Shown here: positions 20,742 through 33,100 of the stretch, one piece after another
Numbering within the stretch: the stretch's first letter is position 1
How the letters are laid out: the number at the start of each line of letters is the position of its first letter
Assembly: GCA_019096195.1 (NCBI GenBank)
Contig: JAGTXK010000027.1
Span: 434,001 to 498,000 of the forward strand
Source of the DNA: Boletus sp. NGJ
Taxonomy: Eukaryota > Basidiomycota > Agaricomycetes > Boletales > Boletaceae
Direction: 5' to 3'
DNA length: 64,000 bases
The notes under the pieces: generated by a model
Told to the model about the DNA's origin: nothing
Databases searched by the model: none
What the model saw: the letters and a program-made list of their open reading frames with translations, nothing else
Translations under genes and position numbers: made by a program

Positions 20742-23700
20742 CTAGTTGAGATAGCCACGACATTTTGCAGAACCACATAAACACGGGATCTTGTCCTGTT
20801 CGATGGGAAAGTGGTAGTCTGGGGAGGGGAGTGAATGAACAAGAGAAAGAAGAATGTGAAAGAGACACATACCATATGTGATCTCGTCCCCGAGCTCGAT
20901 ATCCTGCTTGGCATAGATGACAATCTTCTTCTCCCCACTGATCGTGATAATCTTTGCCGTACAATTAGGATCACAAGAATGATTGATCAGCCGCCTATCA
21001 TGGATTGTCGCTTGTCAGACACGTTTCCGTGAGATGACATTCCAAACGGAAAACTCACCCAAGATTACCCTTCTTCGTCGCATCCACGACCAAATCCTCA
21101 TCGATCCGAAAGAGATAACTACTCCCAATCCCTTGCCTCTCATATACCTTCTCCCGCTTGTCTGCGACTTGTGCACGAATAATCTCACCCACATACTCGA
21201 TGACCATCTCCCCTCTTGCAATACGCTCCATGGCATACAGTCCCCAATCGTGGATAGGAGATCGCGCGAAACGAAGGTGCTTCTTCCGGGTCTGCAACTG
21301 GTTGAACTTGATCGAGAGTTCCGCAGCGCCCGTCTCGCCTTTTGACAACGCGACCGCACGCTGGACCTGGTTGATCTCTTCCAACCCTTGTGCACGCCGT
21401 CGCGCATTGGCGCGATTCGATCGCGAAGAAGTGACGTGTTGGGCAGGTGGCTGCTCCGTCGGAGTAGCATTTTCGACGTTGGTAGAACGGAGCGTGTATT
21501 GGGCTACATAGGCTGATTTTTCGGCGTGTGATATTTTGTAATAGCCTTCCGTACGTGCGGAGCCTGTAACATGTTTGCGGAAAGGTGGAACGATATCTGG
21601 GGGAGGCGATGGTGCGCGTGGGGGTTCGGTTTCCCCAGAGAGCACTAATCGGGCAAAGTAGAGATCTTCGTCGTCTTCGCAGACACCTTCCTGGAACAAA
21701 TCGGGAGGTCGTATCGGCGGCGGCGGTTCCTGCGGGACAGGCGAGAGCGATCGTGATATAGATTCCAACTTGGAGACATCAATGGTCGTGGTGATGGGAG
21801 GGACAAACGCCAAGCTGTCCGAGAGAATGACTTCCTCGACGACATCCTTGACCGGTTTCTTCTTGAACGGCTTCCTCTTGGATGGGGTTTTCTTGACCAG
21901 CTCTCCCTGCTCCTCCACAACGTCCCTTTTCGCCTTTTTCTTGACCGGCTCTTCCACCTCCACCTCGTCTTCCGACAAAATCCGCTTCCGCACCTCCGCG
22001 CCCATGCCTTCCTCGACCTCCGACTCAACCTCAACGCTCCGCTCCTTCTGCGCGACCTCCTTCTTTCGCTTCTTCTTCGGTGGTGACACAAGCGGTTCAG
22101 GCTCCGACTCTGGCTGTGGCTCGGGTTCCGGCTGTGGCTCTGGTTCCGGCTCATGCCCAGGTTCTACCTCGTCCATCTGAACTTCCTCCACCACAGGCAC
22201 CACCACATTCTTGACCTCATTATCCCTCGACCTCTTCCCCGGTTTCCGGAACGATAATCCCTTCCATCCCTTCTTCTCTGCAGGCTTCGCTTCCCCCTCA
22301 ACTATTCCACCAGCACCAGCACCATCCTTCCCTTTCGATTCCGCCACAGCCTTGGCCTTTTCCTCTCCCACCAACTTGCGCAACCCAGCCGCAACGACCC
22401 GTTCTGTAATATCCTTCTCCAATAGCACCCTTAGCTCCCTCAAAATCGCCTGTTCCGCACTCTGCACCATCTCCTCGCGCGTCCACGTCTTCTTCACACC
22501 CCCAGCCGGCTCGCCCTGCTCCGCCAGCGCCACCGCATCTTTCGAAGGCGGCGGACATGTCGTCACAGTCACCGAATGATGCGCGATCGTCCGTCCGCCA
22601 GTGTTGAGTACCATCCCTGCCCTCCGCGCCGAATCGGACGTTTTGAACGTGACATACCAGGCCCCGTGATCGCGGAGCACGCTGTCCACCTTGAACTCTG
22701 AAAAGAATGCGAGGACATCGGATTCGAGGACGGAATGCATCGCTCCCCCACTCAGCTCGAGACGGACGTGGTCGTAGCCGTTTTTGGAGAGCGCGGAGAG
22801 GATAGCAGAGGAGGCAGTGGAACGCGAAATGCCATGGCGGGCGCTGGGTTGACCAGGCTTGCGTGCGATGGGAGATGGCGAGCGGGAACGCGGTGTACGA
22901 TCGCCAAGCGCATGGGAATGATGCGACGAACGTCCGCGAGGGTAAACAGGCGTGGAGGAAGAGGAGTGTAGATCATGAAGAGACGTATAGCGATTATTCA
23001 CCGAGTTGTTCATCCGCACCTTGGTAAAGACAGGCGGCGGAGGCGGTTTCTTGGCCATCGGACGCGCCTGCGCTGTTGGCGACGCCCGACCACTCGGCAC
23101 ATGCGCAGGACGCGGCGGGAGCTGATGACTCGGTCGCCAAGTCGAATTCGAAGGGTTAGGGGTCTGTGTCGAGTTTGGGGTTGACGTTGCAGGTGGAAGG
23201 TGTGGATGTGGAGGAAGATGTACTACCTTGGCATCTCGTTCTTTCTTCCGTTTCTCCTCCCGATCCCTCTTCCTCCGCTCGTCCAGTTCCTTTAGAACAG
23301 CTTTCAGCTTCAGCCCCTCACCGTCAAAAACCGCCTTGAGCTCCTCGCCCTCACCGGCTCCTGTCACGACACCCAACTTCTTCCCATGCGCACGCTCGAC
23401 ACACTGTTTTGCCTCGTCGTGCGTTTGATACCGGATAAAGACGATCCCAAGCGCCATCCCGGTCTCCATATCAATCTGTGGTTCAAACGACGCAATCTTC
23501 CCATGCACAGAAAACGCACGCCGTATATGTTGTGTCGGCGTCAGAGGCGAGATATTCATGATAAGTACGGCCGTAGGCGGTGGTGGACTCGTCGAATATT
23601 GATCATACTTTGTTACGCGCCATCCCATGTCAGGACACAGAGACTCATACCACGCATATCCACGAGTAACGCACCTCATATTTAACCTCATGAAACGCTT

Positions 23701-25021
23701 CCCGTCCCGGACGTCTCTTGAAACCAGATCCCTTCCGGGGATCCTTGGGTACAGGCGCTACCTCCCCTTCGATTACCCCCCCGTCATACCGTGTGATCGT
23801 CTCCTTGCCTTTTCCTTTGCCATTGATCCGTGGTTCCGAGGATGCAGAGTCGTCCTTGTCAACTGAGCGAATTTTCTCCAGAAGCGCGCGCATGCGACCA
23901 TCCCGGTCTTTATCGGTAACAGGGTCATATATAATCTTAAAATTATGTCCGGGTGGGTATTCAGAAGGGGAGGGTGGCCAAGGTGGGGATGGCGGAAGGG
24001 AATAGGTTTTTGGAGAATGAGTTCGGGATGGGGAACGGGGTGGTTTTGAACTCGACGCGATGGACTCGCGCGTATGTGACGGCGGAACGGAGGGTGATGG
24101 TGATGGTTCCGAGGGAGGGGGGCGGGGAGATGGCGGTCTGGATTGGGGAACCGACAAGTCACGCGGTGGTGATGTGGGTGGAGGTGGCGGTGAGGGCGAT
24201 CGCGCGCGGTCATGACCAGGCGGTATTGGTGGTGGTGGTGGAGACGGTAGTGGTGGTAGTGATGGTGGTGGAGCGAGATCAACAGTCAGAGGAGGAGGAG
24301 GAGGAGGAGGAGGAGGAGGAGGCGAAGGGGGTCTCAAACTCGGCGGGGGTGGTTGAAGAGGCGGCGAAGGTGGAGGTGGTGGAGGTGGTGGAGATTGAGG
24401 CGGCGGGGGTGGAGGCTCGTCGGACGGGGGTGGTCCTGGGGGTGGTGGAGGTGGTGGAGGTTCCGACGTCGGTTGAGGCGGTAGAGGTCGCATTTCTGCC
24501 AACGACGTCCGCACGTTCAACGCAAACGCAATCTTCACGGGCTCATGGGGCCGCATGCCATCCTCGATCGTCACTGGAACCAATTTCTTGAGCGTTGACG
24601 GTACCGAAGACTCTTGAGAGCTCGCAGTCGACAACCGGGGCTGCACGTCGTACGAAAACGGATTGTGAATTCAACGTCGACCCAAATGCGGTCGCAGAAA
24701 AAGAAAACTTACATCGGACGTGGACCAACTTGACTCGGCCTGCTTGCCCTTTTGCGACGATCTTGGTGCTAGTGGTGTGTGGATGACACTGGGCGACGTA
24801 GGAGGATAGCCATTGACGAGAGGCTTTGTTCGGGGCTGACTAGGAACGCCATTGACCAAAATGCGTGGACCGGTCGGGGGATGCAAACCAATTTTGTTGG
24901 AGGAGCTGCCTGGCGAGGTTGATGTAGAAGGTGCCGATGTGGACGCCTGCGAAGTAGAGGATGGGGTGGGTAATGAACTCAACAGCGCCCTTGGACCGCG
25001 CGGAGGCGCCTTTCCAGACAT
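20742..25021 (-). CDS. SET1: Set1, histone H3-K4 methyltransferase (COMPASS catalytic subunit)
   Basis: Nuclear enzyme that methylates H3 lysine 4 with S-adenosylmethionine. Six exons give ~1,350 residues: ATG at 25021 ([16 protein letters not shown]), introns about 24656-24708, 23612-23678, 21007-21056 and 20817-20871, stop at 20742-20744. Order: a Ser/Pro-rich start, a ~130-residue proline run (24080-24480), FHEVKYE joined over a 67-nt intron to [11 protein letters not shown], an RRM-like domain ([27 protein letters not shown]), a second N-terminal Set1 RNA-binding-type region ([17 protein letters not shown]), a charged middle, and N-SET. The SET domain has [35 protein letters not shown] and GDEITYGDY, with post-[16 protein letters not shown]. 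Catalytic motifs are complete. NLGRLINHSC replaces the usual NIARLINHSC. Confidence 0.95.
24283..24326. repeat. GGA trinucleotide microsatellite in SET1
   Basis: Perfect or near-perfect (gga)n of about 14 units inside the proline-rich region of SET1, encoding consecutive prolines on the minus strand. It sits in a ~400-bp region of imperfect ggt/gga repeats (24080-24480). Confidence 0.9.
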
Positions 25022-25840
25022 CTCAGGAAGGGGTAGATAGCGACAATTGAGAGGTCGTCGTCGCTTTTGACGACGACGAGTAGATAGGCGAGACGAGTCG
25101 GATTGAAAGCGGTGAGGTGAGGAGAGACAAACAGGGAGCACGTCGACAACAAGCTACTCGCTCACACTGCTCTCTTTCTCGCTTCCATCTTTGACCACCA
25201 TCATCTCGGAGCGTCAAGGAAACATACAGAGCGCGCCCTCTCCAGTCGGACTCACCCTCACCCCCACCCTCACCCCTTTTTCACCGACGAAAAAGCGATC
25301 CTGAATCCATCATTGCCAAATCGCTTTGCACCAAGTCGAGTCGTGTTGCAAAAGTTCAAAAATTCGGTTGTGTGGCGTTACCTACTGCGATTCATAGCCA
25401 CTGCTACGAGGTCAGACAAGCTCTCTTTTTATCAGTGATGCCCTCGCTCCTCCGAAAGCGAAATGAATCAAGGTGCAGCAGTCTCTAGTCAATGTCCCTG
25501 TTCCACCAAAAGGCAATGTACAAGTGAGTTGCCGTAGTAGCTGTGATCTACCCCATCAATATTCCATCCAGTTAACCATGTACAGTCAGTCAAACAGAAA
25601 TCCCCAATATCATGGGTAAAACATACATAAATAAGTACGAACAGAAAAAATTGTCATCAGAGATTAACACGCACATCGCCCCTCGTCCATAATGCACATC
25701 CATGCGAAAATCCACTCCCCAACATTAATCAGTGACGCCTGCCAACAGATCCGTGATCTCCAGATAGGCTCGACGGTCGTGCTGTTTTCAGAGTCATTGG
25801 TCGCGCCGTATGAGGTTCACCAAGCCCATCAGTCCCGCCC
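25022..25840. other. SET1 promoter and 3' flank of the next gene
   Basis: About 0.8 kb between two minus-strand genes. A CT-rich stretch at 25245-25280 (tcaccctcacccccaccctc) lies about 230 bp upstream of the SET1 ATG and is typical of fungal promoters. No gene is recognised. Confidence 0.5.
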
Positions 25841-27864
25841 TCATCCCTGGGACGCATACGCATGCACTGTTTGTGCTTGAGCATGTCCTTCCTCATCCGA
25901 TTCTGGCGCCGTAGCGTACGACGTGACACTGCTGGTGCGCGAATCAGCACGAACGTCTGATCCATGCGACAGCGAGGGATGCGGAGTAAGCGATGTCGAA
26001 TGCGGCGGAGCAGCCTCAAGGTACGGGTCAGGGGTATCCGATCCTTGCGCAACCGCCTCCGTGGCGTCGCCACTGCCCGATGCATCAGCTCGCTCCTGGT
26101 GCTCCCCCGTTGCACTCTCAAAGTCAGGTGGCGGTCCCGTCTCGGCCAACCTCTCCCTCGACAACGAAAACGCCGCGACTGCATCAGGACCGTACGGCAT
26201 ACCAAACCTCTCCAGCGCCTCTCTACTCGTAATCAGTTTGACCTGCTCTGGTGTCAACAAGCCCCCCTTGGGAGCATAAAACTCGGCGCGTTTGAGCGTG
26301 TGCGTGAGCGGTGCAGAGATGCTGTCGAGCGAGATCGTCGACGACCCTGCGTGCAACCCAGGCGAATGCGAATGAAAGGTACGGAAGAGATTTGAATTGG
26401 AGCGGGAATGTGAGCGGGAGAGGTTGTGGTTTCTCGAGGGTACGCGCGAGTGATGACTCTCGTGTGACTCGCGAGACGAAAATCGCGATAGTGCAGACCC
26501 ACTTCGTACATGTAGCGAAGGCGACTCAGAACGTATGGAAGGTGATGGTGCACCACTGGCATTATTGTGTGAACTGAAGGGGTTATGCTTGAGGAAACTG
26601 AATCGCAAACGTCCCGTACCAGTCGCACGTGAGGGAGGAACGACAGCATTGGAAGAGACACTGTTGGGTTCAGGGCCATTCAGCGAGATGGTCGTCATTG
26701 CAGAGACAGCCTCCGTATATGATGGCGCTTCTCCCCTAGGGTCAGCATGGCGACCCGCAAATATCCCCCGCTGGTGGGTATTAGGAGGGAGCTCTGCGTC
26801 GCTCCCAGCCGAGCCCAAACTATGCGCATCCATACTGCGACGATGATCATGAGGCATCGTGGTATGATGCAGTTCAGGGGGTCTCGTCACCGACTCCGAC
26901 ACCCTCCGTATCAAATTCGTCGACGACGAATCTGAATCTGCGGTCGTGTCAACCGACTCAATACGATCGAGCGCGATATCAAACGTCGCGTTGCGCATTT
27001 CAGGGTGCCCATATCGCTCGTCGTCGTCCTCGGCAATCGTGGGAATGGCATGGGGAGACGCTTGGTCGTCCTCCGTCTCCAAGGGGCCACTGTAGGATGC
27101 ACATACGATAGTTTGATGTGAGCATCATGTTCCTACATCCTCAAGAATTTGACCGCGCGCACCGAAAGAGCACCAACTCATGATCCCCTGGTTCCTTCAT
27201 GTAAGGCGGCAACGACTTGGTTGATATCTGACTCGGCGTCCTACGGGGTCGCCGGCGCGGCCGTGTCGTATTCCCACTACCGGGGGTGGACGCCGCTTGA
27301 TTCCCAGCCGTGCCGCTCGTCGCCGTGGCTGCATCGCCCGCTGCACACCGACGGATACAAGTGACGAATGAAAAGAGGACGAATACCATAGTGACGAGAA
27401 AAATCGGAAGCTGTCATAGCCGAACACGATGAGGGACGAAGAACCCGCATGGAAGAACATGAGCACAGCGTCCACTTTACACGGACGACACTACCAAGAA
27501 ACCACATGCAACGCACCCATATGTTCATACTAATGTTCCCACTACTCTGCGTATTGTTGCCGTTATTCTGCGAGCTCGAATTTTGTCTTCGGTGTATCCC
27601 ATCAATGCCATTGTTAAGACCTGAGCCTGATATGAAAGTAAGAGGCGCTGCAGAGACGGTTACGGGAGATGCGAAAAGTGCGACGAGAAAGACAAGGAAA
27701 GGGACCCGCTCTTGCGAACGCCATGATGAGGTGGAACGAACGTGCACCGAGTTTGGAACACCACTTGGTCTCCCGGGGGTATTTCTGCTACCAGAGCAGC
27801 ATGGTCGTACGATGGAAGGAGATGCCAGCTCGGAAGACTCGCATGCAATACGGTTCGCGTTCAT
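25841..27864 (-). CDS. Single-pass membrane protein with long Ser-rich cytosolic tail, unknown function
   Basis: Stop at 25841; the start is uncertain, with ATG at 27864 the first in-frame candidate. The N-terminus carries a hydrophobic signal (FLVFLVALFASPVTVSAAP) and a short Asn-rich lumenal or extracellular part with NNGNNTQSSGN. After one or two introns (27370-27480) comes a transmembrane helix (LPIFLVTMVFVLFSFVTCI). A basic segment (RPRRRPRRTP) and a PPYMKEPGDHELVLFRGP block follow; the join across the intron ending near 27089 is clean. The last ~410 residues are Ser/His-rich, with one ordered block (AEFYAPKGGLLTPEQVKLIT). The architecture resembles fungal wall sensors or adaptor-binding receptors, and PPY could recruit a WW-domain ligase; both are guesses. 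Confidence 0.6.
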
Positions 27865-28218
27865 GTCGGAAGTCGTTGAAAGTGCGGCTATTGGTAGGAA
27901 TGGGGTAAACACTCCTTGAAGAGCATGGCAAAGCCTGAGAGGGAAAAGTAAAACTGACTCGGTTGAAAAGGGTTGAGATCCACACCAGCAGCAGTGCCCT
28001 GTAAGGGAAAAAAGGACGACGCTTACTTGGGATCACAGGTAACTATGGAAGAAAGCAGTGGGCCAAGCTGTGGATACAGAATGTAGCACTGGGAACAGGC
28101 GCTTAAACCCGTCGCCCGCGTGTGTCATCGGTTTTTATACACAACAAGCTGCGCCGCTTCACTACACAGCTTGGATGTCCCATACGATATCTATGATCCT
28201 GCCATTCCCAATGCGCCA
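27865..28218. other. Intergenic between minus-strand genes
   Basis: Holds the 5' flank of the membrane-protein gene and the 3' flank of the hydrolase gene. No gene is recognised. Confidence 0.5.
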
Positions 28219-30015
28219 TCACAGATGCGGTTTCGTAGTTCCATATTCGCGCAGCAGAAAGTCGGATATCTCGTGTGCTGGTCACTCCACGTCAACGACA
28301 GAGCGCAAGAAACTACGTGATACATACCGAGCTCGAAAGGCGCCTCCTGTACGATCTACACGGTCGAAAAAAATCCAAGGACTTAGACACAGCCAACAAT
28401 GCAGCCAGAACCAATCAAACATACCAAATGACCGGCAAAGTGAAACACGACGTTGGTCGAATTAACAGGTCTACGCCAAACCCTCTCATATGTCCCTTCC
28501 TTAGTCGACAGCCTGATGCCACACATCAGTACCAAAACGTGACAAAACAAAGGGGGGTTATTAGAACACGCACGGTTGCTCGGGGACGACCCATCTCAGC
28601 GTAATTCCCTCATCCAACCTTCCCAGCAACTCCCATGTCTCCCAAGCCGACCTCTTGTTTGCAAACGATAGTCCTTCCTGTAACCCAGACATCTTGAGCC
28701 GGACACCCCCCTCAGTGTCGATAAGACCGTGGTCGACGTAGTGCTGAAGCACGTCTGGATTCCAAGCACCGAAAAAGGACGATTTTTGGAACAGCTGGAG
28801 GGCTTCTTCTCTACCTCAACGTCAACATCAACCCTCTATCTCGTTTATTGGGTGGAGTCACACACCGAGACGACCAATGATCGCGTCGAGTAAAGGCATT
28901 GAGTACCATTTGGCGTAGATACCCTGGTCGAATCGTATGAGGTCCGTGAATGACCGGATCCACCAGTACAAAGGACGAAAAAAATTTGGGAAAGTCAAAG
29001 GCCACTCTCAATCTGCGCACATAATGGTCAGAGTGAGATCGAGATTGGTGGATTAGACTCCTCACGAGGTGCACCCTCCAAAGGAATGTCCAACCACGAC
29101 CAGCTTCCGCGTGCGATATCCGTGTTCTCCCCTGCCTTTTGTCACCGACATCGGCAAACGCGGTAGTCGCGTCGGCAGTACCGCTGCTTCCACGGCCTCG
29201 GGAAGATAATGTATCAAAAAATTGGCGATGTCCCGCGTATTGTCAAGCCAGTCGACTAGATGAATCGTCAATCTCCCAATGGGTTGTTGCAGCTGGAAGG
29301 ATTGGACGTACATATCCCACTCAGATTCTCCGCATTCACGACGGCCGCATCCCCATGCTGGACGGCATCCCATGCCCACACCTCATCGACCATCTCGCCC
29401 GCAGGCGCGTTAAGCAGACCCCGGATCATCGTCTCCCACGTCTATACACGCCGAGCACCATACGTCGTCGCGCCATCAAAACGCCATCGAAATGAAACAA
29501 CCACTCGCCTCCTTGTGAAATCCATTCGCATGCGCCAAAAAAAGCGTGACCCCGGCCCCACCAGTGGTAGACCGCCCCGACGTGCGCACGTAGCGATTGA
29601 CGCAGTTCCAGAGCAGCCTCTCGCTCGGCTTGCCACCGACTCTACCCTCCTCGTATGCATATTGCGTCTCGATAACCTGTTTCACGAACACGTCCATCTT
29701 GTCGCGTCGCTCGCTAGGTGATCCATCGGGTATGTATGAGGGTATCTCAGGGAGGGGTATGTCCGATACGAGTCGAGGAAACGCAGCCGGGACAAGATGG
29801 GTGCTGAGTCGGTAGACACCATAGGTGGTGGTGTGAAAGACGGCGGGCCTGGGAGGAGAGGGTAGTGCAGGCGTTTTTATCCCGTCTAGATTGGGGTGAG
29901 GAAGGATGGGACGTAACGGACGTGGATGCACAGAGGTCCATCCAGAAGGTGTCGATGTGGGTGTGTATGGGATCGTGGATATCCTTGGAGACACTTTTGG
30001 GGGCTTGCTCGACAT
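28219..30015 (-). CDS. Alpha/beta hydrolase, Lpx1-like
   Basis: Serine hydrolase of the fungal family that includes the yeast peroxisomal lipase Lpx1. ATG at 30015 (MSSKPPKVSP), stop 28219-28221, about seven exons. The entry strand TLFLAHANGFHKE supplies the oxyanion loop; it is joined to TWETMIRGLL over a GC-AG intron (29442-29518). Other marks: VWAWDAVQHGDAA, DIANFLIHYLP, nucleophile elbow VVVGHSFGG, SSFVLVDPVI with the likely acidic residue, and the catalytic His in VVFHFAGHL, followed over an intron by IVQEAPFEL and the C-terminal helix HEISDFLLREYGTTKPHL. The triad is complete. The end KPHL resembles a weak peroxisomal PTS1-type tail, but this is not a canonical SKL. Substrate unknown; probably a lipid ester. 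Confidence 0.85.
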
Positions 30016-30167
30016 GGCCCACCGACTTGGACTACTCGATGGGACGAATGCGACATGGATACAAGACTCGCCGGAAACATAACAAAGCCGGTCATTCACA
30101 CAGTGGTTCGTGGGATATTCTTCATTATGGTGATTACGATTCACATAAACATGAATTGTAGGATGAA

Positions 30168-33100
30168 TCACTGCTGCCGCATCTCGTCTTTACACTGAAT
30201 CACCTGCCAGATCAATGGAGCCCGTCTGTGGTGCCTGGGCGCAAACACGACATCCATACAGGCAACCTGAATGAAACGAAGGTTCTGCCTGATGGCCATT
30301 GTGAGTCTGGCTGAGTAACTTGGCAAGAGGACTGGATGCGCACCGTTAGACGCACTCCCCTGGTTGTGGGTTGAGGTGTATCGTTCACTTGTCGTCCCTA
30401 ATAAAAGTGAGCTGTCACGAGGTGGTCTACCATCACCAGAAAAAAGACACACACGGCTTGCTTCCTTTGGATTTGTAGAACCTTTTCCGCTACAAGAAGG
30501 ATCTTTGTTCGAATGGCTGCCAGAACCAGTAGCCTCGGGAGCTGTTTCAGACTGATGCAGGATGAATACCGCTCGCACATAAGTCGATACCAAAAACAAA
30601 CTGGTCGCTTCCTAAAGGATGTTGCTACCACTCGCTAAGATAATATGTCAGACACATTGCACGCCGTTCGTCTACAAAGACAAAAACACTCACTTTCTTG
30701 CTTCGAGCTGCAGCGAACCGTGAAGGTCTCTCATTGGCAGCACTCTCGCTCGCATGTGAATGTGAACTAGGTGGAGGATCGACAGAGGGACGAGACTTTC
30801 TGGACAGTCGAGAGAACACCCCTCTAATATGCGTCTGTGGCAGCCAGCCTTTTGGATCTTGGCGTTCCCTCAGATGACTTGGCATTATCAACATGTTTTT
30901 CTAGACACAGTTCTGGAGAGGCCATGCGTGGGGGATCTGGCAACTGTGGTCTAGCATCCGATGACCCTTGGGACCGTACCTCAACCCCATGAATATGAGC
31001 AGAGGATTCCGAGGATGGTGCCTCCAGCAATATCAGCACAGAGACAGGACAGCCAAGAATTCACAAACCTCATTATAGTCGAACTCAAGACCAGGCGTGT
31101 CGGATGGCACCTCGACCTTGGGTACCTCGAGCAAGTCATCATCCCCGTAAGTATGAGTCCGAAGGTGCCCGGGACGGTGGCTTCGGTAACATCAACACAG
31201 AAACAGCAGGACAGTCGTGGTATCACTAACCTCATCGTCGTTGGACAGTGGATCAGGCGTGCTGGATGGCACCTCGACCTTCTGTTGTCATAGAAGCAAG
31301 CTTCAAAAAGGAAGAGGACAGGCTCCTACCCTGATCGGGTCGTTATCCTCCAGTCCCGACATTCGACGTACGCGAATGTTAATCAACACTTTCCGTACAT
31401 GCTCCGGGTCCACTGATCCATACTCAAACCTCTCTCGATTGCAACAGGAGTCATTGGAGTGCGTAAGAAAATACTCTCCATTGCGACGGGAAAATTAAGG
31501 CTCCCGGATGTGCCATTAGTGTTGTCGAAGTATGAATCGGTTGGCAACTTCAGTCCCATATTGGTGGGAATACATTCTAGGTCCTTCATGAGCTCGGCGA
31601 CCAGATCCCATTGTTGTGGAGACAGGTTTTCCACTAGTGCGAATTGAACAAGGACACGCAAGATATGGTAGCCCACGATCCAGGCTTGGCCGGAGCCCTC
31701 GCTTGAGGCAGGCTGTCGTGCTTGGGAACAGACATATAAGCAGCGTGAGCTGAGTCCAACCGAAACACTCGATGGCATCCTTGGTGGGCACCTCGGGGAG
31801 ATCTTCGTCAGTACGGATGGGCACCTCGGGGGGGTCTTCGGCAGTCCGGGTGAGAACATGCGTGACCTCGACATGGATATTATTTGGAGGGGAAAGGTCG
31901 TTAGGCGATGGAAAGAACGTAAAGTATTCAATGCTCTTGAACGTCTTCTTAACTCCGGGGCTCGAGAGCAGGACACTCTGGGAGGCAAATTTCGCGCAAA
32001 ATTTATCTCGCGTTTCTAGGGTAGAGGAACGTGGATTCTTGTGGAGGTCATTCCACCAAATAAAGAATTGCTTTGTTGTGTTCTGCGTGACTCCAGAGCG
32101 GAACTCCCGCACGACGTCGTCGAATTTGAACAGCGGGATTTTGTGTCTGCTGATGATCTCGGAACTTTGGCGTGACTCGACATGCTCATCAAGTACCCGA
32201 TACGCCTTGAGGAATGATGGGTCTTTGTTACTTTGGCGGAACTGCGGATCCGACAAGCATGAGATCCCAACGTCAGACACGACCGGAGACGGCGACTTCG
32301 GCTCGTCGCGGGCAGAGAAGAAAGCGTCTTCCAGAATCTTTGACACTCTGTTATCCAGTGTAGTAGGGCCAAAAGCGAAGCGCGCCATCGTGCGCAAGCC
32401 CAGTTGCGTTGAAGCATCCTTGGATTTGACCGCATTCATTTCTTGCTCGTAGATTACCCGTGCCAGAAACCCACTGACAGAGGACTTCCTTGTTCCAAGC
32501 TATCGACAAGATCAGATAAGAGTCTCGGAAGACTCTGATTGCCTAAATACACACCTGCGACCTGTCCATTCCTAACCAGCCAGTCAGTGTATCTCTACGT
32601 AGCGTGCTTACGTCAAATCAATCGAGCCACGTTCCACGGTGGGTAAGAAGTGTGCAGAAATGTGCAGTCCGATGCCCGTCGTTTGGTTGGTACTCTGACC
32701 CTGAATCTGATATGAGAAGTCACGTCGATAGTTGGGAATGGAACACTTACTATGAACAGGCGACCACTGTTCAGTCAGGTAGCGGGATGTCAACAAATGT
32801 CAGATAATGATTAGAGGTACATGCGTATCATTCTGGGGAATAATGCCCTGTGAACCGAATAAAAGGGAGGAAAGATGTTTTGCCGAGTCCGAGTTTTGAT
32901 GCCGGCTAAGGAATCATATTGCTCAGAGTTAAACTAGAACGAGTGGCCAACAGCGACGAATCATTAGAACGAAGAGTGCCTACATAGACAGCCTTGCATA
33001 CAAAATCGGATGGTAGTTGTTTCATGCCGGACTCCACACCTCTCGTCATCTCCGACTGCGGGTCCAGATTGACCCTAGTCGCTGCCGTATACAAGTCATG

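Noticed and set aside
20243-20974. 243-codon minus-strand frame overlapping the SET1 3' end
   Set aside because: It crosses the last SET1 exons and intron in a wrong frame; the spliced SET domain with post-SET explains the DNA.
21770-22579. Plus-strand Ser/Thr-rich frames
   Set aside because: Shadows of the charged middle region of SET1.
23953-24591. 212-codon plus-strand frame rich in Val and Glu
   Set aside because: It is the antisense reading of the Set1 polyproline tract; its composition follows from the GGT/GGA repeats.
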